The notes beneath the pieces were generated by a model. That model was not told where the DNA came from. It saw only the letters and a program-made list of their open reading frames with translations, and did no database searches. The translations under genes were made by a program, and so were the position numbers. A stretch of DNA of 53,788 bases from Lachnospiraceae bacterium (GTDB lineage Bacteria > Bacillota > Clostridia > Lachnospirales > Lachnospiraceae): assembly GCA_017624495.1 (NCBI GenBank), contig JAGAMY010000017.1, positions 1-53,788 of the forward strand. Direction: 5' to 3'. Shown piece after piece: positions 1 through 6,497 of the stretch (positions are counted from its first letter, which is position 1; each line of letters starts with the position of its first letter).

Positions 1-286
1 AGTCCGGTTTCAAAATGTAAATCTGGCAAAAAGAGCCGGGGACTATGCAACGGCAGACTTGGGAGTGGAATTAGTATTTCTTATTATTTTCAACTATAGC
101 ATAGCCATGCGCCGACAGGACGTCGGCGCAAGTTTGAACCATGACATGGATGTCATGTTGAAAACGGTGGCGTCTGTTGCCACAGTCTATATGAAAATAA
201 TTAGAAATACTTATTTCACGGACACTCTGCCGTTGCATAGTCCCCGGCTCTTTTTGCCAAATTCCAATACCTTATATACCGGACGG
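1..286. repeat. Large imperfect palindrome with three-hairpin core (MITE-like or structured-RNA repeat)
   Basis: Bases 24-56 are a perfect 33-bp inverted match to 227-259. The pairing continues inward with about 90% identity (roughly 65-98 against 185-219) and weakly outward (GTCCGG at 2-7 against CCGGAC at 279-284). The centre holds three separate hairpins: 108-116/122-130, 140-146/151-157 and 167-171/179-183. The whole would fold as a long stem topped by a three-armed head. Both arms can be read through as short open frames, but the dyad symmetry explains the sequence better than coding does. It lies just 3' of the CLC gene. No transposase is present, so a non-autonomous repeat or a structured RNA is the likely nature. 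The left end may extend beyond the window. Confidence 0.75.
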
Positions 287-366
287 AAACCAGCCACACA
301 AAGCATGTCTGCCGGAAGTTTCGCCCGACATTCCGGGATAAACTGCATCGTCAAACCGTAATTTTC

Positions 367-1629
367 CTAATGCGTTTCCTTATTAATAAACGTCGTATGA
401 AACTTCGAATACATAATCTTTTGACTATTATATAATCCAAAATACCCCGAAAGCATATAGCTAAAAGCACAAGCTAACAGATAAAAAGGCATACCCTCAA
501 ATCCAAACATCTCAAAACTAATCAAAAGTGAAGAAATCGGACAGTTTGTAACGCCACAAAATACACTCACCATGCCAACTGCTGTACAAAGTACCGGAGA
601 AAATCCTGTCAGATTTCCAAATAAACAGCCAAAACATGCACCAATAAAGAAACTTGGTACAATTTCACCACCTTTAAAACCACAGCCAAGGGTAATTGCA
701 GTAAAAATCATTTTTAGTAAAAAAGCAACAGGAACAACGTTACCATTTAACGCTCGTTCAATTACATGCATACCTGTACTGTTATAATCCTGATTTCCAA
801 CAAAAAATGTTAAGATTACAACCAAAAGACCGCCAATGAAGGCTCTTAAATAAGGATTTGCAATATGCTTTTTAAATCCATGTCCGAAACTATGTAAAAG
901 AATACAAAAAAGCATGCTGACAAGTGCACATAAAATCGCTAAAATAGAAGTAATCACAGCACCACGAATCGTAAATTCAGGCAGATTCGATACATGAAAA
1001 ATATGCTCGGAAAGTCCAAAATAGGAAGTGATACCATTGCCGATTAATGCGGCAATTACGCAGGGTACTAATGCGGCATAATACATAACACCGACACTGA
1101 CAACCTCCATGGAAAAGATAGCAGCCGCCATAGGTGTACCAAAAAGTGCAGCGAAAGCAGCGCTCATACCACACATAATCATGACGTGGGTATCTTTTTC
1201 ATCCAGGCGAAGCAGACGGCTTAATGAACCACCAATACTGCCGCCTAACTGTAGGGCAGCGCCTTCACGACCGGCAGAACCACCGAAAAGGTGTGTAATA
1301 ATCGTACTGATAAAGATAGAAGGTGCCATGCGCAAAGGTACTCTGTCATCGGAATGAATGGCAGAAATTACTAAATTTGTACCGGTATCCTTTTCATTAT
1401 GAAACAAATGGTAAATACCTACGATGAACATTCCGGCAAAGGGAAGCAGCAGGATAATGGCAGGATAATTTGTGCGTATGCCATTAACAAAATTCATGCA
1501 TATGCAGAAGGCTGCACCCACAAGTCCTACAAGAACCCCGGATAAAACTGCACAAATAACCCATTTTACGGCAATAAAAAAACGTTGTGTGTTGTGTTCA
1601 ATTTTGTGTTTTACATATTCACGATTCAT
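367..1629 (-). CDS. CLC-family anion/proton antiporter (possibly fluoride type)
   Basis: A 420-residue integral membrane protein of the CLC family, which exchanges chloride or fluoride for protons across the cytoplasmic membrane. It shows the family signature GGSAGREGAALQ, with the gating glutamate in GREG, near residue 120, and the downstream GFKGGEIVPSFF motif. Many hydrophobic helices cover the whole length. The chloride-binding GSGIP motif of classical CLC proteins is not visible; VPLRMAP followed by HLFGGSAGREG resembles the CLC-F (fluoride/proton) branch as I remember it. That sub-assignment is inference. The start at 1629 is chosen because AGGAGAG sits a few bases upstream; an in-frame ATG 15 bases earlier would overlap that site. 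The gene is divergent from an AraC regulator. Confidence 0.88.
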   Translation of the reverse strand: MNREYVKHKIEHNTQRFFIAVKWVICAVLSGVLVGLVGAAFCICMNFVNGIRTNYPAIILLLPFAGMFIVGIYHLFHNEKDTGTNLVISAIHSDDRVPLRMAPSIFISTIITHLFGGSAGREGAALQLGGSIGGSLSRLLRLDEKDTHVMIMCGMSAAFAALFGTPMAAAIFSMEVVSVGVMYYAALVPCVIAALIGNGITSYFGLSEHIFHVSNLPEFTIRGAVITSILAILCALVSMLFCILLHSFGHGFKKHIANPYLRAFIGGLLVVILTFFVGNQDYNSTGMHVIERALNGNVVPVAFLLKMIFTAITLGCGFKGGEIVPSFFIGACFGCLFGNLTGFSPVLCTAVGMVSVFCGVTNCPISSLLISFEMFGFEGMPFYLLACAFSYMLSGYFGLYNSQKIMYSKFHTTFINKETH

Positions 1630-1665
1630 AAATACTCTCCTCATAAGTGCTCATAAACTAACAAT

Positions 1666-1693
1666 ATCTTAGCACGAAAAAGAGGATTGTCAA
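1666..1693 (-). promoter_or_regulatory. Sigma-A promoter for the CLC gene
   Basis: On the minus strand TTGACA (1693-1688) and TAAGAT (1671-1666) are separated by 16 bases, placing the transcript start about 30 bases before the CLC start codon. The -35 box lies inside the 5' leader of the divergent AraC gene, so the two transcripts probably compete. The leader is too short for a fluoride riboswitch. Confidence 0.65.
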
Positions 1694-1710
1694 GACAGGG
1701 AGAGGCTTGT

Positions 1711-2679
1711 ATGGAGCAGAAACTTTTAGAAAAACTACAGAAAATAACGCCGGAGGAACAGCGTATTTTAGATAAAAAAGGCAGTGTGGAAAAGAGTTTG
1801 TATACATCGGATAAACGTTTTGTCATAGACCGCAATAAAATGTTAGAAAAAGGAAAGCTCATTGATATTCGTACACATACCCGTTTTGTACATTTTCCGC
1901 AGCACAGCCATAATTATATTGAAATTATCTATATGTGCTCCGGTTCTACAACACATATCATTAATCAGGAAACAAAGGTGGTTTTAGAGCAGGGAGATTT
2001 ACTGTTTTTAAATCAGAACGCCACCCACGAAATCAAAATGGCAGGAAAGGATGATATTGCAGTCAACTTCATTGTGATGCCGGAATTTTTTGATGTAGCA
2101 TTTGAAATGGTAGAGGAAGAGAATGTGGTTCGTGAGTTTTTTACCGGTGCATTGCAGAAAGAGCAGAAAGGCATAGATTACATCCATTTTCATGTGGCGG
2201 ATATTCTTCCTATACAAAATCTGGTGGAAAACATGATTTGGGCACTGGTATATAAAGAAGCAAACCGTAAGGATATTAATAAAATGACCATGGGACTTTT
2301 GATTATGCAGCTGGCGAATCATATTGACCGTATAGCCCATCAAAATTCCAATCAGGAGGGACAGAAACTGACATTTACCATTTTACAGTATATTGAGCAG
2401 AATTATAAAGAAGGTTCGTTAGCGGAACTGGCACAGATATTGCACTGTGATATCTATTGGCTTTCAAAAGAAATCAAAAAGCTGACCGGATGTAAGTATA
2501 CGGAGCTTGTGCAGAAAAAAAGGCTGAATCAGGCGGCATATCTGCTGAAAAATACAAAGCTTTCGGTTATGGATGTGGGAATGGCAGTCGGATATGAAAA
2601 TTTAAGCTATTTTCACCGTATATTTCAGAAGGAGTATGGGTTGACACCGAGGCATTACAGGGTGGGACAGGAAAAATAA
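1711..2679 (+). CDS. AraC-family transcriptional regulator with N-terminal cupin
   Basis: A 322-residue regulator. The N-terminal half (about residues 45-140) has a cupin-like pattern with a PQHSHNYIEIIYM segment followed by GDLLFLNQNATHEI, typical of sugar-sensing AraC proteins. The C-terminal 100 residues form two helix-turn-helix units, ending in the family signature AVGYENLSYFHRIFQKEYGLTPRHYR. I chose the ATG at 1711 because GGGAGAGG lies six bases upstream; a TTG eight codons earlier would be in frame but has no site. It is divergent from the CLC gene and has no enzyme beside it, so its target is unknown. It might act on the rhamnose genes 4 kb downstream, which have no regulator of their own, but nothing in the sequence proves this. 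Confidence 0.85.
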   Translation: MEQKLLEKLQKITPEEQRILDKKGSVEKSLYTSDKRFVIDRNKMLEKGKLIDIRTHTRFVHFPQHSHNYIEIIYMCSGSTTHIINQETKVVLEQGDLLFLNQNATHEIKMAGKDDIAVNFIVMPEFFDVAFEMVEEENVVREFFTGALQKEQKGIDYIHFHVADILPIQNLVENMIWALVYKEANRKDINKMTMGLLIMQLANHIDRIAHQNSNQEGQKLTFTILQYIEQNYKEGSLAELAQILHCDIYWLSKEIKKLTGCKYTELVQKKRLNQAAYLLKNTKLSVMDVGMAVGYENLSYFHRIFQKEYGLTPRHYRVGQEK

Positions 2680-2872
2680 TGAAGTCCATTACCAGTTATA
2701 GAAATATGATTGGTAGCGGGCTTTCTTAATGCCTAAATTTATTTAAACGAAGAAATTCACACTAATAACATTAAAGTGGCTAAATGAGCCACAGAATGCT
2801 TCAGAGCCACCTATATAGGTGATGCTTTGAAAGAGTAATTCTATTGACAAAAACAGATAGGAGGAAAAACAA
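2680..2872. other. Intergenic stretch with small dyads at the border of an accessory patch
   Basis: No gene is seen here. There are two short dyads close together: GTGGCT/AGCCAC around 2777-2793 and the self-complementary CACCTATATAGGTG around 2810-2823. They mark the change from the AraC gene to the A/T-rich patch that follows. They could be a weak terminator for the AraC gene or a remnant of a mobile element end. Confidence 0.35.
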
Positions 2873-2980
2873 ATGTATAAATCAGCATTACAAGAATCTG
2901 CATTTGCAGGACGAATTTATCAGAGAGAGGATAATAGGTGCTTTTTCTGTAAAATCAGTATATCAAGCGATTATTTGTGA
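2873..2980 (+). CDS. Short hypothetical ORF, 35 residues, with strong ribosome binding site
   Basis: AGGAGGAAAAACAA precedes the ATG, a near-ideal site, and the frame runs 35 codons (begins MYKSALQESAFAGRIY, has a C-x2-C pair near residue 25). I do not recognise it. Given the decayed neighbours it may be the intact 5' end of a gene whose remainder was lost, or a small peptide gene in its own right. Confidence 0.35.
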   Translation: MYKSALQESAFAGRIYQREDNRCFFCKISISSDYL

Positions 2981-3042
2981 GAATACTTGTCAAGTATAAT
3001 AAGTTGGGGTATAACTATAATATAAAATCTTTGATAAGGTAG

Positions 3043-3553
3043 ATGTTGGCTATTTATTGTACACGAGAAGTTGAAGAACAGAGATATGGTAGGAATAAAC
3101 ACACAACCATAGACCATACATATATTAATAGTGGGAAGTATCGAAAAAAATTTGATTGTATTTCTGGTAATTTGCCGTTAAATCGTTTGTTGTTCAAATT
3201 GGCAAAAAAGATGTTGCTCCATCGTTCGGGTACACTGTATGAGGACATGTATTGGATTGATTTGAATACGATGGAGATTGTGGCAGAAGAAACGCAAAGC
3301 GATGTAGAACAGGAAATTATATATTCAAAGAAAACAAAAGAGGTTGTCAAAAAATATAATAATTATTTGCCATGATGGTAAAATATATATGTACAGTGCA
3401 GAAGAAGATATTTCTCAAGATTACTACAATTTAACTGTTGCAGAGTATATAAAACAAGGATATAATGAATATGATGCACAGATAAATGCAATTGAAGAAC
3501 TTAAAGAGAAATTCGAATTCAAATTTAAGGAGGTAACGGACAATGATGTATGA
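3043..3553 (+). pseudogene. Decayed JAB/phage-head-type protein with internal deletion and frame change
   Basis: Two frames form one broken gene. Positions 3043-3375 encode a segment with IDHTYINSGKYRKKF and AKKMLLHRSGTLYEDMYWID. Positions 3344-3553 continue in another frame with IICHDGKIYMYSAEEDIS. In related proteins that I recall from phage-head-like or toxin-like genes, a JAB-type HSHP metal motif lies between these two parts. Here the first frame stops at KKYNNYLP, and the second picks up at the CHDGK strand within the same few bases, so the metal-binding stretch seems to have been deleted with a shift of frame. The 5' end also looks incomplete, because the first ATG has a poor binding site. 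The family assignment is from memory and uncertain; the frame break is seen directly. Confidence 0.5.
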
Positions 3554-3713
3554 AAATGACAAACTAAATATTCCGGAGAAGTATCGGAACATGTCTGTTT
3601 CTGAGCTTAGATGTGAGAAGGAAAAGGTTTATGCACAAATAAGAAGAAACTCTTCTAATGGAGTAATTAGGAAAACAGTGCATAAAAAAGAAGTAGTAAT
3701 GTTTAATTTTTAA
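3543..3713 (+). CDS. Small hypothetical protein, 56 residues
   Basis: An ORF starting with ATGATG inside the last codons of the preceding frame (11-base overlap), with AAGGAGG just upstream at about 3528-3534, so translation is probably coupled. The product starts MMYENDKLNIPEKYRNMSVSEL, is charged and has no membrane segment. It resembles the short acidic/basic helical proteins often placed after JAB-like genes, but I cannot assign a function. Its partner upstream is broken, so it may be on the way to loss. Confidence 0.5.
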   Translation: MMYENDKLNIPEKYRNMSVSELRCEKEKVYAQIRRNSSNGVIRKTVHKKEVVMFNF

Positions 3714-3901
3714 GCGTGCAATAGTATATAGGGCATATCAGGTAGAGATACTTGATGTGCCTTATTTTTTTCGATTTTTTTAGGTTTATTTTTTCGCAAT
3801 TTATCAATGATGGCACTAGAAATATGATGTTTGTTGATTAGCGAATATGTTGTTTCACTGGAATTTTTCAAAGTGTTCCAAAATGGACTGTATGCTATCA
3901 T
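3710..3901 (-). pseudogene. Truncated XRE-family (Cro/CI) regulator
   Basis: The minus strand encodes 63 residues starting MIAYSPFWNTLKNSS, followed by TYSLINKHHISSAIIDKLRKNKP. This is the first half of a small XRE helix-turn-helix repressor: helix one, the turn and the recognition helix are recognisable. After RKNKP the sequence no longer fits the family, whose members usually run on for another 25-40 residues with a second helix bundle. AAAGGTGG lies upstream of the ATG at 3901, and an ATG six codons earlier is less likely. The gene is divergent from the strong promoter at 3954, which suggests it once controlled that promoter. Confidence 0.55.
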
Positions 3902-3953
3902 ATCCGCACCACCTTTCATCTTATATTATGTATGATATGGTGTAGTCTTATAC

Positions 3954-3982
3954 TTGACTATAGTCAGAAAGATAACTATAAT
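3954..3982 (+). promoter_or_regulatory. Strong sigma-A promoter with palindromic operator
   Basis: TTGACT (3954-3959), a 17-base spacer and TATAAT (3977-3982) make a near-consensus promoter reading into the zinc-ribbon genes. The palindrome GACTATAGTC (3956-3965) overlaps the -35 box, and ACTATA recurs in the -10 region. This arrangement is what a small XRE repressor would bind, and a truncated XRE gene lies divergently on its left. Confidence 0.7.
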
Positions 3983-4013
3983 TTATGTATTAAGATAAAG
4001 GGAGGGTGGACTA

Positions 4014-4175
4014 ATGCAAAATAATAAAAGTTGTGGTTCTTGTGGAAAGACATTTACAAATTTCACAGATACTAGGAGTATTGCAAGGACTAATATGTGT
4101 GAACCATGTTATGAAGATTATAAATTTGTGCGAGATTTACAAGAAGAATTAAAGAAGTACGAAGAGAGAAATTAA
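4014..4175 (+). CDS. Small zinc-ribbon protein, 53 residues
   Basis: A short ORF after GGGAGGGTGG, starting MQNNKSCGSCGKTF. Two cysteine pairs (CGSC near residue 7 and CEPC near residue 29) fit a treble-clef or zinc-ribbon fold, and a charged helix rich in E and K closes the protein. It is first in the transcript from the promoter at 3954 and lies 20 bases before the next zinc-ribbon gene, so the two are likely cotranscribed. Its function is not known. Confidence 0.6.
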   Translation: MQNNKSCGSCGKTFTNFTDTRSIARTNMCEPCYEDYKFVRDLQEELKKYEERN

Positions 4176-4195
4176 GAAAAATGGAGGAAAGCGTT

Positions 4196-5125
4196 ATGGC
4201 TATGATTAACTGTCCTGAATGTGGACAAAATATTTCAGACAAAGCAAAAAAGTGTATTCATTGTGGTGCAGTATTAATTGAGGAAAAGCCAAAGACGAAA
4301 ATTTGTGGAGAATGTGGTAATGAAAATCCGGTTGAAGCTGATGAATGTAGTTTTTGTGGATGTCCTTTTGAAGAAGAACAGATTGTTTCAGAAGTAAATA
4401 CACCAATAAAAAATGCAAAGAATAGCAATTCAAAAAAGAATATAATTAAAATTGCCATTTTGGCACTTGTAGTGGTTGCTATAGGTTTAGTTATTTATAA
4501 TGTGAAAATTGTAAAACCCAAAAAGACATACGAAGAAGCGGTGGCATTGCTAGAGAAAGGAAAATATGAAGACGCAGACAAGTTGTTTGATACTATCAAA
4601 GGATATAACGATGTAGATATTATTCAGGAGCAGTTGATATATGAATCTTATGCGTACTCTGTAATTAACAGTATCAAGCAGAATTTGAAAAATCCAGATT
4701 CATTTCAGCCATATGAGATAATGTTCTATTCAACAGAGAAGGAAGAAGATGTTATTAAAAAAGCAGAAAGTTTGGAAAATACTGAAACAGAAGTTTTAGG
4801 AACAGAAAGTGAAGAAATAAGTTATCCAGTATGTATTATGCACTATGGGGCACAAAATGGTTTTGGTGGTAATACGACAGGCTATTTGTTTGCTATGTAT
4901 AGCACTGAAAATGAAGGATATGAAATTTTGGGAACTTGTGATTCTTTGGATGAAGAAGATTATGATAAGGACGATGAGGATGATTTAGTTGATTTAATTA
5001 CTTGCGGTCTTATAAATATTTATCTTGAAGATGAAGAAAGAGAACCAATTGGAAGTATTGATATGGGTAGATTGAAAACTGTATTAAAAAATGATGCATA
5101 TTCAACAATTAAGATTATAGAGTAG
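4196..5125 (+). CDS. Membrane protein with two N-terminal zinc ribbons and an acidic extracytoplasmic domain
   Basis: The 309-residue product has two short zinc ribbons at the N-terminus: CPECG/CIHCG (about residues 5-24) and CGECG/CSFCG (about 37-56). One membrane helix follows (about 81-102, IAILALVVVAIGLVIY). The remaining 200 residues would lie outside the cell; they begin with a TPR-like helical pair (EEAVALLEKGKYEDADKLF) and end in a very acidic region. I chose the ATG at 4196 because GGAGG sits eight bases upstream; an ATG at 4181 overlaps that site. The layout is like other zinc-ribbon membrane proteins of Firmicutes whose role is unknown. It shares design with the next gene. Confidence 0.7.
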   Translation: MAMINCPECGQNISDKAKKCIHCGAVLIEEKPKTKICGECGNENPVEADECSFCGCPFEEEQIVSEVNTPIKNAKNSNSKKNIIKIAILALVVVAIGLVIYNVKIVKPKKTYEEAVALLEKGKYEDADKLFDTIKGYNDVDIIQEQLIYESYAYSVINSIKQNLKNPDSFQPYEIMFYSTEKEEDVIKKAESLENTETEVLGTESEEISYPVCIMHYGAQNGFGGNTTGYLFAMYSTENEGYEILGTCDSLDEEDYDKDDEDDLVDLITCGLINIYLEDEEREPIGSIDMGRLKTVLKNDAYSTIKIIE

Positions 5126-5182
5126 GTTTTATAGGAATTTGCTGAAAAAGTAAATTCTTTAATCTGTTTGTATAGCATTTAC

Positions 5183-5212
5183 TTGTGTTTTTTTTACAAG
5201 AAATAGTATAAT
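5183..5212 (+). promoter_or_regulatory. Putative promoter of the Ltp-repeat gene
   Basis: TTGTGT (5183-5188) and TATAAT (5207-5212) are 18 bases apart, ending 30 bases before the start codon at 5243. A CTTGT/ACAAG dyad spans the -35 and spacer. Confidence 0.55.
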
Positions 5213-5242
5213 AAAAGACAGCAAATGAGAAGGGGAAAGGTT

Positions 5243-6304
5243 ATGGAGTATAACAAGTGTCCTGAATGTGGAAGAGAATTACAGGAGGAGATATGTAGTT
5301 GCCCTGATTGTGGTTTTCCAGTAAAACCGGAGTTGATTAGCACAACAGAAAAAAATATTAGTGGTAATAAAAAAAACATAGGTATTTTATTGTGTATCAT
5401 AGGATTGATTTGTTGCATATTTGCTTTTACAAGAATAAATAGTGACGATTATGATTTTTACCTAGAACACTATGAAGATTGTATGGAAGGTTATCAAGAA
5501 GCTATCGAGCAGGCAGATTCATATAGTGGATATTTTAATATTGCTTATAAAAATATCGCAGATGAATATAAGAAAATGGCAGATGAAGATTACATAGAGA
5601 TATGGAAATTGAGAAATCAGTTAATTATACCTCTGGGAATTGGAATAATATTACTTTTGTTAGGATATTATAACATGAAAACTGACCAGACCGATGAAAT
5701 AAAAAAGAAAAGAAATATAATAGTAGTTGGCTCAATTATTATCGTGGCATTAGTTTGTATTATATGGTATCAGGCAGATAAAAATAGCATCAATAATTCT
5801 TCTTATTCCAACTATACTTATAACAATGATTATGACTATGACAGTTATAGTAATGATTACAGTTATGATTATACAAAGACCGGAAGAGAAGGTGCAGTAG
5901 ACCAAGCAAAATCATATCTTAGGTCTTCAGCATTTTCTTATACAGGGTTAATTGACCAATTAGAGTATGAAGGGTATACAAATGAAGAAGCAATATATGG
6001 GGCAGATAATTGTGGTGCTAACTGGAAAGAACAGGCACTTAGAAATGCAGAATCATATTTGGATTCATCTGGATTTTCATACGAAGGTTTGTTAAACCAA
6101 CTCCAATATGAAGGATATACTGAAGAAGAAGCTAAATATGGAGTTGACAATTGTAGTGCTGATTGGATGGATGAAGCAGTAGAAACAGCAGCATCATATT
6201 TAAAGTCATCATCGTTCTCACGCTCAGAATTAATTGACCAATTAGAGTATGAAGGGTTTTCCTATGAACAAGCAGTTTATGGTGTAGAGCAAAATGGATT
6301 ATAA
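5243..6304 (+). CDS. Zinc-ribbon membrane protein with three Ltp-like repeats
   Basis: A 353-residue protein. An N-terminal zinc ribbon (CPECG at about 6 and CPDCG at about 21) is followed by three membrane helices (about 43-62, 126-144, 158-177), a Y/N/D-rich linker, and three tandem repeats of about 46 residues (roughly 216-263, 264-309, 310-353). Each repeat carries a pattern like AKSYLRSSAFSYTGLIDQLEYEG followed by EEA.YG.DN. This is the Ltp (PF07553-like) domain, known from surface lipoproteins and from a phage-encoded superinfection exclusion lipoprotein of streptococcal phage TP-J34. An outward-facing role in blocking phage DNA entry is therefore a reasonable hypothesis, not a demonstrated one. 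The start at 5243 follows AAGGGGAAAGG; an ATG at 5225 lacks a site. Confidence 0.7.
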   Translation: MEYNKCPECGRELQEEICSCPDCGFPVKPELISTTEKNISGNKKNIGILLCIIGLICCIFAFTRINSDDYDFYLEHYEDCMEGYQEAIEQADSYSGYFNIAYKNIADEYKKMADEDYIEIWKLRNQLIIPLGIGIILLLLGYYNMKTDQTDEIKKKRNIIVVGSIIIVALVCIIWYQADKNSINNSSYSNYTYNNDYDYDSYSNDYSYDYTKTGREGAVDQAKSYLRSSAFSYTGLIDQLEYEGYTNEEAIYGADNCGANWKEQALRNAESYLDSSGFSYEGLLNQLQYEGYTEEEAKYGVDNCSADWMDEAVETAASYLKSSSFSRSELIDQLEYEGFSYEQAVYGVEQNGL

Positions 6305-6393
6305 TATATGGAAATATGGGAACATGTAAAGGATACCCCCCAATACTTCAGTATTGATAATAAACCTTATGACCACTAAAATCAACTGCACAC

Positions 6394-6434
6394 AAAAAAA
6401 GACACTTTTCTTACCAAAAAAGTGTCTTTTTTTA
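6394..6434 (+). terminator. Intrinsic terminator
   Basis: AAAGACACTTTT pairs with AAAAAAGTGTCTTT around a six-base loop (6410-6415) and is followed by a run of T. It closes the zinc-ribbon/Ltp gene set and insulates the rhamnose genes. Because the stem is A/T flanked it could work in both directions. Confidence 0.8.
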
Positions 6435-6497
6435 TTCCACAATATTTACTAAGATAGATATATAAACAGCAGAGCGAAAAGCAAAAGGAGAAGAACT

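Noticed and set aside
59-361. 100-codon plus-strand frame across the left palindrome
   Set aside because: The frame crosses both arms of the dyad and all three hairpins, has no ribosome binding site, and the reverse strand is open as well. It is explained by the repeat structure, not by coding.
6435-6497. Rhamnose operon promoter or regulator site
   Set aside because: A/T-rich sequence here contains only weak -35/-10 matches and no clear dyad, so no site is annotated although a promoter must exist.
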